DNA from: Deltaproteobacteria bacterium
GTDB lineage: Bacteria > Myxococcota_A > Polyangia > Polyangiales > JADJMO01
DNA: 32,051 nt
Direction: 5' to 3'
Assembly: GCA_025363655.1 (NCBI GenBank)
Contig: JANYDK010000030.1
Coordinates: 1 to 32,051 of the forward strand
The position numbers and the translations under genes were made by a program. How positions within the stretch are numbered: the first letter of the stretch is position 1; each line of letters opens with the position of its first letter. This document shows, in pieces, positions 23,499-31,926 of the stretch. The notes beneath the pieces are model-generated. The model was given only the letters and a program-made list of their open reading frames with translations. It made no database searches and had not been told where the DNA came from.

Positions 23499-24164
23499 AT
23501 GTCTCCCCTACGCGGCCACTGGGTGTGCTCCGAGTTGCAGCTGCGCCTCTACTTCGGCTTGGGCGATGCGTTGATGGTGGTGCCCGGCGGCATGGCGTTC
23601 CTCGACGTGTCACTCGAGGCCGACGTGCTGCACACGACGCAACGTCAGTCGGGCGAGGTGCGGCGGACCAAATTGGTGATCGAACATGACACGCTGTCGT
23701 TCGCGCCTGGTACCGACGGATTGGTACAGGATGCGGCGCGCTTCGTTCGGGAAGATCCGCCGCTCGATCCGGAGCTCGCGCTCGTCTCGTTCGGACATCG
23801 CGCCTGTCATCTCGGCGTCCAACTCGCGGATGCTGCGCGTACGCCGCGCTTTCTCCCGACGGTCCTCGGCGTCGGCGTCGAGCACCCCGAAGCGTGGGCC
23901 GCGATGGCCGGCGCGAACCTCGAAGAATCGATCGAGCTGGCCCGCAAGTGGCTCATTTCCCGCGCACCCTCGCTCGAGCGCGCCGGCCTCGTGACCGACG
24001 GCGAAGTCGAACAAGACGGCAGCGTCCTCGACCTCGCGATGGCGACGGTCGCGGTAAGAGGCGTCGGCTCGGCCGCCTTCGCCATGGGGTACGACGCGGA
24101 GAAGAAGATCGTGGGATTTGGACCGACGGTGATCGATCCGTCGGTGAGTTGGGTGAAGCTCTAA
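23499..24164 (+). CDS. Protein of unknown function
   Basis: 221 residues, soluble, no signal peptide. The N-terminal half is strand-rich (WVCSELQLRLYFGLGDALMVVPGGMAFLDVSLEADVLHTTQR). The C-terminal half ends in strands with Gly turns (GVGSAAFAMGYDAEKKIVGFGPTVIDPSVSWVKL). I recognise no family. The TAA stop (24162-24164) overlaps the stop of the converging hydrolase gene by 3 bases. AACATGACA occurs at 23683 and encodes EHD. Confidence 0.65.
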   Translation: MSPLRGHWVCSELQLRLYFGLGDALMVVPGGMAFLDVSLEADVLHTTQRQSGEVRRTKLVIEHDTLSFAPGTDGLVQDAARFVREDPPLDPELALVSFGHRACHLGVQLADAARTPRFLPTVLGVGVEHPEAWAAMAGANLEESIELARKWLISRAPSLERAGLVTDGEVEQDGSVLDLAMATVAVRGVGSAAFAMGYDAEKKIVGFGPTVIDPSVSWVKL

Positions 24165-25162
24165 GCGCCCGCGCCCGCGTGCCTGTTCACGACCCGCGCT
24201 TCCGTCTCTCTCATGTACGCCAACACGGCTTCCTCCAACTGCGCGGTCCCCGGCTGTTCCGTCGGCATGTGACTCGCTCCTTCCAACACCACCATCCTCT
24301 TCTCGCACGCCAACCGATCGAAGAAGCGGCGACTCAGCGCGATGTCCGTCATGCGGTCTTCGCCGGGATGTGCGAGGAGAATCGGGCAGACGTCGAAGTG
24401 CTCCGGTTCGATGTCGGGAGCCGTGGTCATCAAGGTGCGGAGGAAGCGAGCGGGGACCCAGCTGCCGCCGCCGAGCCTGTCACGTTGGACGATTGCGGAC
24501 AGCGCTGGGTCGTTGGAGATGGCGTGCATCTTCGACATCCATGACATCGGCAGCGGGAGGCCGTCGGTGAGGAAGCGGAGGCGATCGAGGAGGTAGAGAC
24601 CGACGCTGCCGAGGAGGGGGTGACGGGCGAAGTCACGACGGACGGCGGGCTCGCGGGGATCGGCGAGGGTCGTGGCGATGAGGCCGACGACCTTGCGCGA
24701 GCGCGCGGCGGCTTGGTACGCGAGGAGACCACCGAGGCTGACGCCGAAGAGGACGACGGGTTTTCCGTCGCGCGCGAGCTCGTGCTCGATCAGATCGACG
24801 ACGCAGTCGACCCACAGGCCGTAGTCGAAGTCTTTGCGAGGAACCGCGGTCAAACCGTAGCCGGGGAGATCGGGCGCGACCGTCTCGTAGCCGTACTGTC
24901 GCGCGAGCACGGCGGCGGGCGCCATGACGCGGCCGTAGGCGCCGGCGCCGTGGAGGACGATGACCTTGAGCTTCGACGGCTTCGGTCCGATCGAGTCGAG
25001 GCGATCGAGGTGCACCGGGAGACCGCGCCAGGACCAGCGCTCTTCGCGCGGGGTGCTCGCCGCCGTGACACGCCAGGGGGCGGGGAAGAATGGTTGGTAG
25101 GCGCGCCAGGCGAGGTTCGTGTCGTAGCTGCCGTTCATGACTTGGTGGGTGACTTGGTTCAT
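24161..25162 (-). CDS. Alpha/beta hydrolase
   Basis: 333 residues from ATG 25162; GTG 25198 is an alternative start giving 345. The fold shows VIVLHGAGAYGR (oxyanion loop HG), APDLPGYG, the nucleophile elbow GVSLGG, a probable acid Asp in PGEDRMTD and the catalytic His in GASHMPTEQ. The triad is therefore complete. These features fit esterases and lipases of the broad AB_hydrolase group; the substrate cannot be told. It has no signal peptide. The AraC regulator gene lies upstream on the same strand and could control it. Its stop codon overlaps the stop of the convergent unknown gene. Confidence 0.88.
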   Translation of the reverse strand: MNQVTHQVMNGSYDTNLAWRAYQPFFPAPWRVTAASTPREERWSWRGLPVHLDRLDSIGPKPSKLKVIVLHGAGAYGRVMAPAAVLARQYGYETVAPDLPGYGLTAVPRKDFDYGLWVDCVVDLIEHELARDGKPVVLFGVSLGGLLAYQAAARSRKVVGLIATTLADPREPAVRRDFARHPLLGSVGLYLLDRLRFLTDGLPLPMSWMSKMHAISNDPALSAIVQRDRLGGGSWVPARFLRTLMTTAPDIEPEHFDVCPILLAHPGEDRMTDIALSRRFFDRLACEKRMVVLEGASHMPTEQPGTAQLEEAVLAYMRETEARVVNRHAGAGA

Positions 25163-25230
25163 GACAGTCAAGATGCGAGCGGTGGTGGGGCTGCGCACTG
25201 ACCGCTGACGACAACCGAATGACTCGCGCG

Positions 25231-26283
25231 TCAGGCCGGCGCCGAGCGAAGTCGCTCGCGGCTCTCCAACGGCGTGAGGCCGGTCCAGCGCTTGAACGCC
25301 CGGAAGAACGCGCTCGGCTCGGAGAAACCGAGGAGGAACGAGATCTCGGCGATCGACAACTCGCCCCGCAAATAGCCATCGGCGAGCTCGCGGCGGACCT
25401 CTTCGCGGAGGTTCTGCAGCGAGGTCCCTTCTTCCCGCAAGCGGCGCTGGAGGCTGCGTGGGGTGAGGCCGAGGCGCTTGGCGATGGGTTCGATCTGCGC
25501 GTCGTCATTGCGCAACGCCTCGCGGAGAATCCGACGGAGCTGCGCGGTGAGCGGTGGCGCGTCGCGTTCGCGTGCCACCAGCTCGCCCTCGGCATAGCGA
25601 CCGAGGATCTCCGAGAGGCCAGGGTCGGCGGTGGCCAAGCGGCCGTCGAGCACCGAACGTGACATGACGAGCTGGGTCCGCGCCGCGCCGAACATGACAC
25701 GGGCGTCGAACCATCGGCGATAGCTCGCTTCGTCGTGACTCGTGCGGTTTTCGCCCTTCGCCAGCGGCGCGCGGTGGGCGAACTCGACCGAGGTGGCGCG
25801 GAACGGCATCGCGCAGAGGCGGCGGGCGTGGCTCACCACCAACGCGAAGCAGAGCTCGTGGGACGCCGGCGCCGGCGCTTCGCTCTCGACGAGCACGCGC
25901 AGGTACCCGAAGTCGCCTTCGTAGACGAGCCCGACCTCGACCGCGTCGTCGAGCAGGTTCAAGTAACGGACCCAGCGGCGGAGCGCTTCCCCGAGCGTCG
26001 GCGCGCTGCGACAGACGTATTCGACGACCCCGAATGCGCCTGCGGGCGTCGCCTCGGCGATGGCGAGGGCGAGCTGCGGGTTCTTCGTCAGGCGAATCAC
26101 TTCGGCCCAGGCGACGCAAAATTGAGCGGCCGTGACGCGGGCATCGCTGTCGGCGACGATCTCCGGCGTGAGATCGGTCGCGCCGTAGAACGCAGCCAGA
26201 TCGGCCGGTGCACTGGCGCCGGCGAGGAGCGCGGTCACGAGGGGCCGCAAGAGCAGCGTGCTGACGGTGCCGGCCGAAGGCAT
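25231..26283 (-). CDS. AraC-family transcriptional regulator
   Basis: 350 residues. The N-terminal about 210 residues match the arabinose-binding-like domain (PF12625) of OruR/ArgR-type regulators, with VVEYVCRSAPTLGEALRRWVRYLNLL as its hallmark. The C-terminal HTH_18 region includes IAKRLGLTPRSLQRRLREEGTSLQ and ISFLLGFSEPSAFFRAFKRWTGLTP. The family senses small molecules and often controls adjacent catabolic genes; the hydrolase gene 68 bp downstream is the obvious candidate. A TAGACT hexamer lies 6 nt before ATG 26283. Confidence 0.93.
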   Translation of the reverse strand: MPSAGTVSTLLLRPLVTALLAGASAPADLAAFYGATDLTPEIVADSDARVTAAQFCVAWAEVIRLTKNPQLALAIAEATPAGAFGVVEYVCRSAPTLGEALRRWVRYLNLLDDAVEVGLVYEGDFGYLRVLVESEAPAPASHELCFALVVSHARRLCAMPFRATSVEFAHRAPLAKGENRTSHDEASYRRWFDARVMFGAARTQLVMSRSVLDGRLATADPGLSEILGRYAEGELVARERDAPPLTAQLRRILREALRNDDAQIEPIAKRLGLTPRSLQRRLREEGTSLQNLREEVRRELADGYLRGELSIAEISFLLGFSEPSAFFRAFKRWTGLTPLESRERLRSAPA

Positions 26284-26289
26284 GACCCG

Positions 26290-26295
26290 AGTCTA
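26290..26295 (-). promoter_or_regulatory. TAGACT -10-like hexamer, 6 nt before ATG
   Basis: On the minus strand TAGACT is followed by CGGGTC and the ATG of the AraC-type gene. It overlaps the stop codon of the membrane-protein gene at 26293. Confidence 0.45.
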
Positions 26296-26685
26296 CCGAG
26301 TCTGCTGCATGACCGCGAAGACGACGATCCACGCCGCCCCGCCGGTCACCGCGAAGAGCGCCGAGGTGATCGCCGCGCGGTCGATCCCCGCCCTCTTCAC
26401 CAGGGGAAGCGAGATGGAGAAGAGATCGCCGGCGTCCATCGCCGCGTTGAAGAGGAAGAGGAACGCCGCCGTCTCCGGGTGCCGCGCCGCGTAGAAGGCG
26501 AGGACGCCGAGCCCGATGTCACGAACGCCGAACATCCGCGCCATGATTCGGGTGGTCGGATTGTCATGTTCGGCGGGGAAACCGAGGAGCCGCGAGCTGG
26601 CGCCGGCGGCGACGAAGGGCGCGAGCCCGATGACGATGCGCATCACGCCCATGGCGTGGACGACGAAGAAGAGAGTCGGGCTCAT
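26293..26685 (-). CDS. Small four-span membrane protein of unknown function
   Basis: 130 residues from ATG 26685; the frame is open 29 codons further but the hydrophobic first helix starts at MSPTLFFVVHAMGVMRIVIG. There are four hydrophobic segments, with DIGLGVLAFYAARHPETAAFLFLFNAAMDAGDLFSI in the middle and a last segment ITSALFAVTGGAAWIVVFAVM. The charged Asp residues within helices resemble the DUF4267 type of small membrane proteins, but I am not certain. It is divergent from the formaldehyde dehydrogenase gene (85-bp gap) and lies 9 bp upstream of the AraC gene on the same strand. Confidence 0.65.
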   Translation of the reverse strand: MSPTLFFVVHAMGVMRIVIGLAPFVAAGASSRLLGFPAEHDNPTTRIMARMFGVRDIGLGVLAFYAARHPETAAFLFLFNAAMDAGDLFSISLPLVKRAGIDRAAITSALFAVTGGAAWIVVFAVMQQTR

Positions 26686-26756
26686 GGGAGGAGAAGGTGC
26701 GCCGCCCTCGGGGAGACGGCACTGACCGCGCGCGACAAATGAGTGACGTGCTGACG

Positions 26757-26762
26757 TATACT
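26757..26762 (+). promoter_or_regulatory. TATACT -10 hexamer, 8 nt before ATG
   Basis: A near-perfect -10 (TATACT) is followed by CCCCGGCC and ATG 26771. Transcription would begin within one or two bases of the ATG, so the mRNA is likely leaderless. No convincing TTGACA lies 16-18 bp upstream. Confidence 0.55.
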
Positions 26763-26770
26763 CCCCGGCC

Positions 26771-27880
26771 ATGAAAACCCGCGCCGCCGTCGCTTACGCC
26801 GCTGGAAAGCCCCTCGTCGTCGAAACCGTCGAGCTCGAGGGCCCGAAAGCCGGCGAGGTCCTCGTCGAGATGAAGGCGACGGGCGTCTGTCACACCGACG
26901 AGTTCACGCGGTCGGGCGCCGACCCCGAAGGGCTCTTCCCCGTCATCTTCGGTCACGAGGGTGCAGGCGTCGTCGTCGACGTCGGGGCCGGTGTCACGTC
27001 GCTCGCCAAGGGCGATCATGTCATTCCGCTCTACACGCCGGAATGTCGGCAGTGCAAATCGTGTCTCAGTCACAAGACCAACCTCTGCACCGCCATCCGC
27101 GCGACGCAGGGCAAGGGTGTCATGCCCGACGGCACCAGCCGCTTCTCCATCGGCAAAGAGAAGATTCATCACTACATGGGCTGCTCCACCTTCGCGCAGC
27201 ACTCGGTGCTCCCCGAGATCGCCCTCGCGAAGATTCGCAAAGACGCGCCGTTCGAGAAGGTTTGTTACATCGGCTGCGGCGTCACCACCGGCATCGGCGC
27301 GGTCATCAACACCGCCAAGGTCGAACCAGGCGCCAGCGTCGTCGTCTTCGGGCTCGGTGGCATCGGGCTCAACGTCGTGCAGGGGGCGCGCATCGCCGGC
27401 GCCGACAAGATCATCGGCGTCGATCTCAACCCCGGCCGAGAAGCGCTCGCGCGCAAATTCGGGCTCACCCACTTCGTCAACCCGAAGGACGTCGCCGGCG
27501 ATCTCGTCGCCCACCTCGTCGAGCTCACCGGCGGCGGCGCCGACTACAGCTTCGAGTGCGTCGGCAGCGTCGAGCTCATGCGACAGGCGCTCGAGTGCTG
27601 CCATCGCGGCTGGGGCGTCTCCGTCATCATCGGCGTCGCCGGCGCCGGACAAGAGATCAAGACGCGTCCGTTCCAGCTCGTCACCGGCCGCGTCTGGAAG
27701 GGCACGGCGTTCGGCGGCGCGCGTGGTCGCACCGACGTGCCGAAGATCGTCGATTGGTACATGGACAAGAAGATCGACATCGACAGCCTCATCACGCACG
27801 TGCTCCCGCTCGAACGCATCAACGAGTCGTTCGACTTGATGCACTCGGGCGCCTCCATCCGCACCGTGGTGACCTTCTGA
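26771..27880 (+). CDS. frmA: S-(hydroxymethyl)glutathione dehydrogenase / class III alcohol dehydrogenase
   Basis: 369 residues, the family length. It oxidises the glutathione adduct of formaldehyde using NAD. Catalytic zinc ligands are C40 (GVCHTDEF), H62 (FGHEGAG) and C169 (YIGCGVTTG). Structural zinc ligands are C92, C95, C98 and C106. The Rossmann motif is GLGGIG (195-200) with the NAD-selecting Asp in [11 protein letters not shown] 26771 sits 8 nt after a TATACT hexamer. Its stop overlaps the start of the VOC gene (TGATG), so the two are coupled. No esterase frmB is adjacent; the hydrolase at 24161-25162 does not look like one. Confidence 0.97.
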   Translation: MKTRAAVAYAAGKPLVVETVELEGPKAGEVLVEMKATGVCHTDEFTRSGADPEGLFPVIFGHEGAGVVVDVGAGVTSLAKGDHVIPLYTPECRQCKSCLSHKTNLCTAIRATQGKGVMPDGTSRFSIGKEKIHHYMGCSTFAQHSVLPEIALAKIRKDAPFEKVCYIGCGVTTGIGAVINTAKVEPGASVVVFGLGGIGLNVVQGARIAGADKIIGVDLNPGREALARKFGLTHFVNPKDVAGDLVAHLVELTGGGADYSFECVGSVELMRQALECCHRGWGVSVIIGVAGAGQEIKTRPFQLVTGRVWKGTAFGGARGRTDVPKIVDWYMDKKIDIDSLITHVLPLERINESFDLMHSGASIRTVVTF

Positions 27881-28254
27881 TGCTCGCCGACGCCACGCCC
27901 ATCTGCTTCGTCGCCACCGCCGACGCCGCGCGTGCTCGCGCGTTCTACGTCGACGTCCTCGGCCTCGAGCTCGTCGAAGACTCGCCGTTCGCGCTCGTCT
28001 TCGACGCCGCCGGCACCATGCTCCGTGTGCAGAAGGTCGAGGCGGTGACCCCGCACCCGTACACGTCGCTCGGCTGGAAGGTGGCGAACATGACATTCGC
28101 CGTCGAGGCCCTCGTCGAACGCGGTGTCACGTTCGAGAGGTTTCCTGGCATGACGCAGGACGCGCTCGGCGTCTGGTCGACGCCTTCCGGCGCGAAGGTG
28201 GCGTGGTTCAAGGATCCGGACGGGAACCTGCTGTCGCTGACCAGCGACGGCTGA
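27880..28254 (+). CDS. VOC (glyoxalase/bleomycin-resistance) family protein
   Basis: 124 residues, one VOC domain with two beta-alpha-beta-beta-beta halves: FVATADAARARAFYVDVLGLELVED and FAVEALVERGVTFERF...WFKDPDGNLLSLTS. The ending DPDGNLLSL is the family hallmark and contains a metal-ligand position. The ATG overlaps the frmA stop (TGATG), so translation is coupled. The pairing suggests a role near aldehyde or glutathione chemistry, but the substrate is not known. AACATGACA (28087) lies within it and encodes NMT. Confidence 0.9.
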   Translation: MLADATPICFVATADAARARAFYVDVLGLELVEDSPFALVFDAAGTMLRVQKVEAVTPHPYTSLGWKVANMTFAVEALVERGVTFERFPGMTQDALGVWSTPSGAKVAWFKDPDGNLLSLTSDG

Positions 28255-28277
28255 ACTTGCCCAACCAGAGACGCGCT

Positions 28278-28643
28278 CTAGATGCCCATCTCTTTGAGCG
28301 CGGTGCCGTAGATCTGCATCCGCTTCATCATCGTGTCGCCGGTGTCCAAGGTGCGGACGCTGAGCGACGACGAGATGAGCGAGACGCGGCTGACGCTGCG
28401 ACGGAAATCGTCGGAGGCGAGGAACTCGCCGATTTGCTTGTCGCTGCCCTCGAAGACGACGAAGCCGGCCGAGCTGCCGATGGGGCCGGTGTTGGTGCCG
28501 TAGACGCGGAACTCGCCGATGCGGCCCTTCGCCTTCAGCTCGCTCCACCATTGCACGTGCGAGAAGAACTCTTCGAGTGCCTTCGTCTCGCGACCCGGAG
28601 TGGGCATCCCCCACTCGACCATCAACGCGGTGTCATGTGTCAT
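28278..28643 (-). CDS. Small DGPF/YCII-like domain protein of unknown function
   Basis: 121 residues from ATG 28643, chosen because a strong purine-rich site (GAGGGGGGG) precedes it and because the earlier frame is low complexity. The protein is a single small alpha/beta domain: MVEWGMPTPGRETKALEEFFSHVQWW, FRVYGTNTGPIGSSAGFVVFEGSDKQ, FLASDDFRRSVSRVSLISSSLSV. The layout resembles dimeric ferredoxin-fold proteins (YCII or NIPSNAP-like), but this is a weak assignment. Two TGTCATG words (28631-28637 and 28638-28644) overlap its first codons. It converges on the VOC gene with 23 bp between stops. Confidence 0.7.
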   Translation of the reverse strand: MTHDTALMVEWGMPTPGRETKALEEFFSHVQWWSELKAKGRIGEFRVYGTNTGPIGSSAGFVVFEGSDKQIGEFLASDDFRRSVSRVSLISSSLSVRTLDTGDTMMKRMQIYGTALKEMGI

Positions 28644-28788
28644 GTCGTCCCCCCCTCGAGGCCCAATTCGGTCTCGAGGGGAGCTGGCGTATCGGGATGA
28701 AGAAGCGCTGTCCAGCGAAGTTAGAACAATCTTCTCGAGACGTTCTCGACGCGACGCGGTAACGCGGGACGACTCCTTCTTTGCCTGA

Positions 28789-31700
28789 TCAACCGCGACG
28801 ACGACGACGCGCCGCGACGAACGCGATCGCGCCGGCCGCTGCGAGCCAGACGACGTTGCTCGGCGTGGTGTGCGAGCCGCCGACCACGGTGCAATTGCAA
28901 GCGCCGTCGTCCTCGGCGACGGGGACCTCGCCCGCGTCACCTCCGTCGATGCTGGCGTCGTCGCTGGCGTCCGCGCCGCCGTCGGTCTTGCCGCTGTCGG
29001 TCTTCGCGTCGGCCGCGTCGGCGCCAGCGTCGGTGCTGGTGTCGGTCGGTGTCACGTCGGCGCCTGCGTCGGTCGTGTCGGCAGCGGCGTCGCTCGCACC
29101 GTCGTCGATCGTGTCATGTGTCTCGTCGGCGTCCGACGTGACATCGCCGGCGTCGCCACCATCGCCACCGTCGTCGATCGCGCTGTCGGTCGTGTCGGCG
29201 ACGTCGGAGCCAGCATCGGTCGTGTCGGGCGGGACGGCGGTGTCAGCCGTGTCGGCCACGTCCGCGGTGTCGGCAGTGTCTGCGGTATCCGCAGTGTCGG
29301 CCGTATCGGCGGCGTCGGTGCCGGCGTCGGCATCGGCGTCCGAACCGGCATCGGTGCAGGCGCCGGCATCGCTCGGCGTGCCCGCGTTGCAGGTGCCGCT
29401 GCCGTTGCAGGTCTCGAGCCCGTTGCAGAGGTTGCCGTCGTCGCACGAGAAGCCGCTCGACTGCGGCGGGAACGAGCACCCGCTGGCGGGGATGCAGTTG
29501 TCGGACGTGCACACGTTGCCGTCGTTGCAGACGAGCGTGATGCCGGCGGTGCAGGCGCCCGAGCCGTTGCAGGTCTCGAGCCCGTTGCACTTGTTGCCGT
29601 CGGTACAGGACACGCCGGCGCCGACGTTGGAGTGCTGACAGCCGAGCGCCGACTCGCAGGAGTCGGCGGTGCAGGGGTTGCCGTCGTCGCAGGAGAGCGC
29701 GGTGCCCGCGACGCAGGCGCCGGAGCCGTTGCAGTGTTCGACGCCGTTGCAGGCGAAGCCGTCGCTGCAGGTGGTGGTGACGGGCGAGCCGACGTTCTTG
29801 CAGCCGGAGGCCGGGTCGCAGGAGTCGTCGGTGCACGCGTTGCCGTCGCCGCACGAGAGCGGCGTGCCGGTGCCGCACGCGCCCGCGCCGTTGCACATCT
29901 CGACGCCGTTGCAGGCGTTGCCATCGGAACATGACACCGTCGACGAGACCGACGTGTGCTGGCAACCCAACGCGACATCGCAGGAGTCGGCGGTGCAAGG
30001 ATTGGCGTCGTCGCAGGAGATCGCGGTTCCCGTTCCGCAGCCGCCGGCGCCGTTGCAGGCCTCGACGCCGTTGCAGGGGTTGCCGTCCGAACATGACACG
30101 GCGCCGCCGAGGTTGGTGTGCCCGCAGCCGGTGACCGTGTCGCACGAGTCGGCGGTGCACACGTTGGCGTCGTCGCAGGAGAGCGCGGTGCCGGCGGAAC
30201 AAGCGCCTGAGCCGTTGCAGGTCTCGGCGCCGTTGCAGACCGTGCTGTCTGGGCAAGGCGTACCGGGGCTCGGGGTGAAGGTGCACCCGGTCGCCGCTGC
30301 GCAGCCGTCGGTGGTGCAAGGGTTGGTATCGGTGCACGTCGGCGCCGTTCCGGCGACGCACGTTCCGGCCGCAGTGCACGTCTCGTCGCCGTTGCACTTG
30401 TCGGTGTCGGGACAGGCGCTGCCGGCCGTCTTCGGGTCGCACGAGTTGAGCGCGCCGCAGGTGTAACAGACGCCCTTCGCCGAACAATCGCTGGCCGCGA
30501 CACAATTGACGCCGAGATCGGCGAAGTCGACGCTGCAATCGTCGGTGTCCGCGGTGGTCGTGGTGCGCGCGAGGACCTTGTCGGAGCCCGGCGTTCCGGT
30601 CTTCGACGTGATGCCGGCGTAGACGCCCGTGCCGTAGACGACGACGTCGATGAGCTGCGTTTTGCCGTCGAAGAGCAGGATTTCGTCGCCGCCATTGGCG
30701 AGCGCCCAAGCGCCCGGCGAGGCGGTGAATCCAGTGTACTTCGTCAGGTCGGGGGTCAGCGGATCGTTGGTGCCGGCGACGAACTCCGCGTCGGCGCGTT
30801 TGCCGAAACGGGTGAAGTAGTCGCCGCCGTTCTGCGCGATGACGAGGCTCGCGCCCGGCGTCAGGGTCGTCCCGCTCGGGAGCGAGTACATGCTCTCGGT
30901 GCCGTTGATGGTCTCCTCGTCGCCGATGCGATAGCCGCTCAGCGACACGTTGTTCGGGGACACGTTGGTGATCGCCACCCATTCGGCGTTGGCCGTCGGC
31001 GTCACGGGCGCGGCGACGAAGCGGTTGATCGCGATGGGTGCGTAGACCTCGCCGTTCGTGTCGAACGTGACATCGGCCCAGAAGTCGATGACCTGATCGG
31101 ACACCTCGGCGAAAGTGTTGGGGACCGCCGCCAGCGTCGGGTTGCCGTTGTCGGTCACCACGTCGAGCGCGTTGGAGACCGTGGAGTCACCGATCGACGC
31201 GGTGTTGCCGCTGCCGTCCTCGCGGAACGTGGCGACGGTGAAGCGAAGCGGCGTCGTCGGCGGCGCGGAGAGCCCGAGCTGCGCCCAGGTCACGAACATC
31301 TCGACGTTGGTGCTGCTGGCGCTCGCCCCGAGGGAGGTGGTGACGCTGCCTACCGTTGCGAAGGACTTGTCGAGGAGGCGCGCGGTCGTCGCTCCCGACT
31401 GGGTCTGCACGAGGTATTCCCAGCGCGCGGCGTCGTTCACCTTGGTGTCGGCGAAGCCGGCGAGAAAATCGGTGCCGCTGCCGGCCGCGCGATCGGTGTC
31501 GATCGCCACCTGCACCTGGAGCGGACCGGAGGCCGTTCCTGCCGTCTTGACGAGGATGGCGAGGCCCGTCGACGTGGCCGTGTATTGAACTTGGCTGATG
31601 TCTGCGAGCGTCTCGGCGGCCGGAGAGGAGAGATCGGTGCGGGAGTCGCCCGCCGCGTCGAAGAAGATGTATTCGCCGGTGCCGCCGGCAGCGCGCGCCG

Positions 31701-31839
31701 TGATGCCGAGGTTGCGCACCACGGTGGTGCGCGCGGACCAATCGGTCACCAACCCGTCGACGGTGACCGAGTGGGCCGAGGCGCTGGCAGCGCCGAAGAG
31801 GAGCGTGGCGAGGGTGGCAAAAGCGACCGGTTTCCGCAT
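28789..31839 (-). CDS. Surface protein: CBM9-like domain, lamin-tail domain, Cys-rich repeats, MYXO-CTERM tail
   Basis: 1016 residues. A signal peptide (1-22) is followed by a CBM9/DOMON-like beta domain (about 25-250, opening VDGLVTDW) and a lamin-tail domain (about 283-426: EWVAITNVSPNNVSLSGYRI ... GGDEILLFDG). The Cys-rich region (about 433-825) has seven units containing CNGxExCxGxGxC, each preceded by CxDxNxCTxDxC; it resembles Dickkopf-like repeats common in myxobacterial secreted proteins. An Asp/Ala/Thr stalk (about 826-980) includes seven TAD-type triplets. The end is Cys-Asn-Cys, a hydrophobic helix (NVVWLAAAGAIAFVAA) and RRRRRG, a MYXO-CTERM-type sorting signal. The protein is therefore probably processed by a myxosortase and displayed on the surface. 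TAACGA, an imperfect -10, lies 6 nt before the ATG. Confidence 0.93.
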   Translation of the reverse strand: MRKPVAFATLATLLFGAASASAHSVTVDGLVTDWSARTTVVRNLGITARAAGGTGEYIFFDAAGDSRTDLSSPAAETLADISQVQYTATSTGLAILVKTAGTASGPLQVQVAIDTDRAAGSGTDFLAGFADTKVNDAARWEYLVQTQSGATTARLLDKSFATVGSVTTSLGASASSTNVEMFVTWAQLGLSAPPTTPLRFTVATFREDGSGNTASIGDSTVSNALDVVTDNGNPTLAAVPNTFAEVSDQVIDFWADVTFDTNGEVYAPIAINRFVAAPVTPTANAEWVAITNVSPNNVSLSGYRIGDEETINGTESMYSLPSGTTLTPGASLVIAQNGGDYFTRFGKRADAEFVAGTNDPLTPDLTKYTGFTASPGAWALANGGDEILLFDGKTQLIDVVVYGTGVYAGITSKTGTPGSDKVLARTTTTADTDDCSVDFADLGVNCVAASDCSAKGVCYTCGALNSCDPKTAGSACPDTDKCNGDETCTAAGTCVAGTAPTCTDTNPCTTDGCAAATGCTFTPSPGTPCPDSTVCNGAETCNGSGACSAGTALSCDDANVCTADSCDTVTGCGHTNLGGAVSCSDGNPCNGVEACNGAGGCGTGTAISCDDANPCTADSCDVALGCQHTSVSSTVSCSDGNACNGVEMCNGAGACGTGTPLSCGDGNACTDDSCDPASGCKNVGSPVTTTCSDGFACNGVEHCNGSGACVAGTALSCDDGNPCTADSCESALGCQHSNVGAGVSCTDGNKCNGLETCNGSGACTAGITLVCNDGNVCTSDNCIPASGCSFPPQSSGFSCDDGNLCNGLETCNGSGTCNAGTPSDAGACTDAGSDADADAGTDAADTADTADTADTADTADVADTADTAVPPDTTDAGSDVADTTDSAIDDGGDGGDAGDVTSDADETHDTIDDGASDAAADTTDAGADVTPTDTSTDAGADAADAKTDSGKTDGGADASDDASIDGGDAGEVPVAEDDGACNCTVVGGSHTTPSNVVWLAAAGAIAFVAARRRRRG
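29236..29330 (-). repeat. Short tandem repeat encoding the Asp/Ala/Thr stalk
   Basis: About seven near-identical 9-bp units (GTGTCGGCN on the plus strand) encode ADT triplets in the stalk of the surface protein. Such arrays vary in length easily. Confidence 0.7.
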
Positions 31840-31926
31840 CCGGCCTCGTTAGCGTGCAGAGCCTCGCGCATCACTTGCCCATTCGGCCATTCTGTCCATG
31901 GTCCCGCCCCACACCGGCGACATTTT

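Larger units (their letters stand above)
12902..31072. repeat. Dispersed TGTCAYG word (consensus CGAACATGACAC), about 48 copies
   Basis: Exact AACATGACA or its complement begins at 14231, 14243, 15559, 22802, 23455, 23683, 25691, 26562, 28087, 29928 and 30090. The 7-mer TGTCATG/CATGACA occurs 23 times and TGTCACG/CGTGACA 25 times in this span, against one each before it. Most lie inside genes and in different reading frames. Confidence 0.8.

Noticed and set aside
29390-30480. Regular blocks about 150-170 bp apart, considered as a CRISPR or satellite array
   Set aside because: The periodicity is that of the Cys-rich protein units; the blocks are coding, diverged, and have no spacer-repeat pattern.
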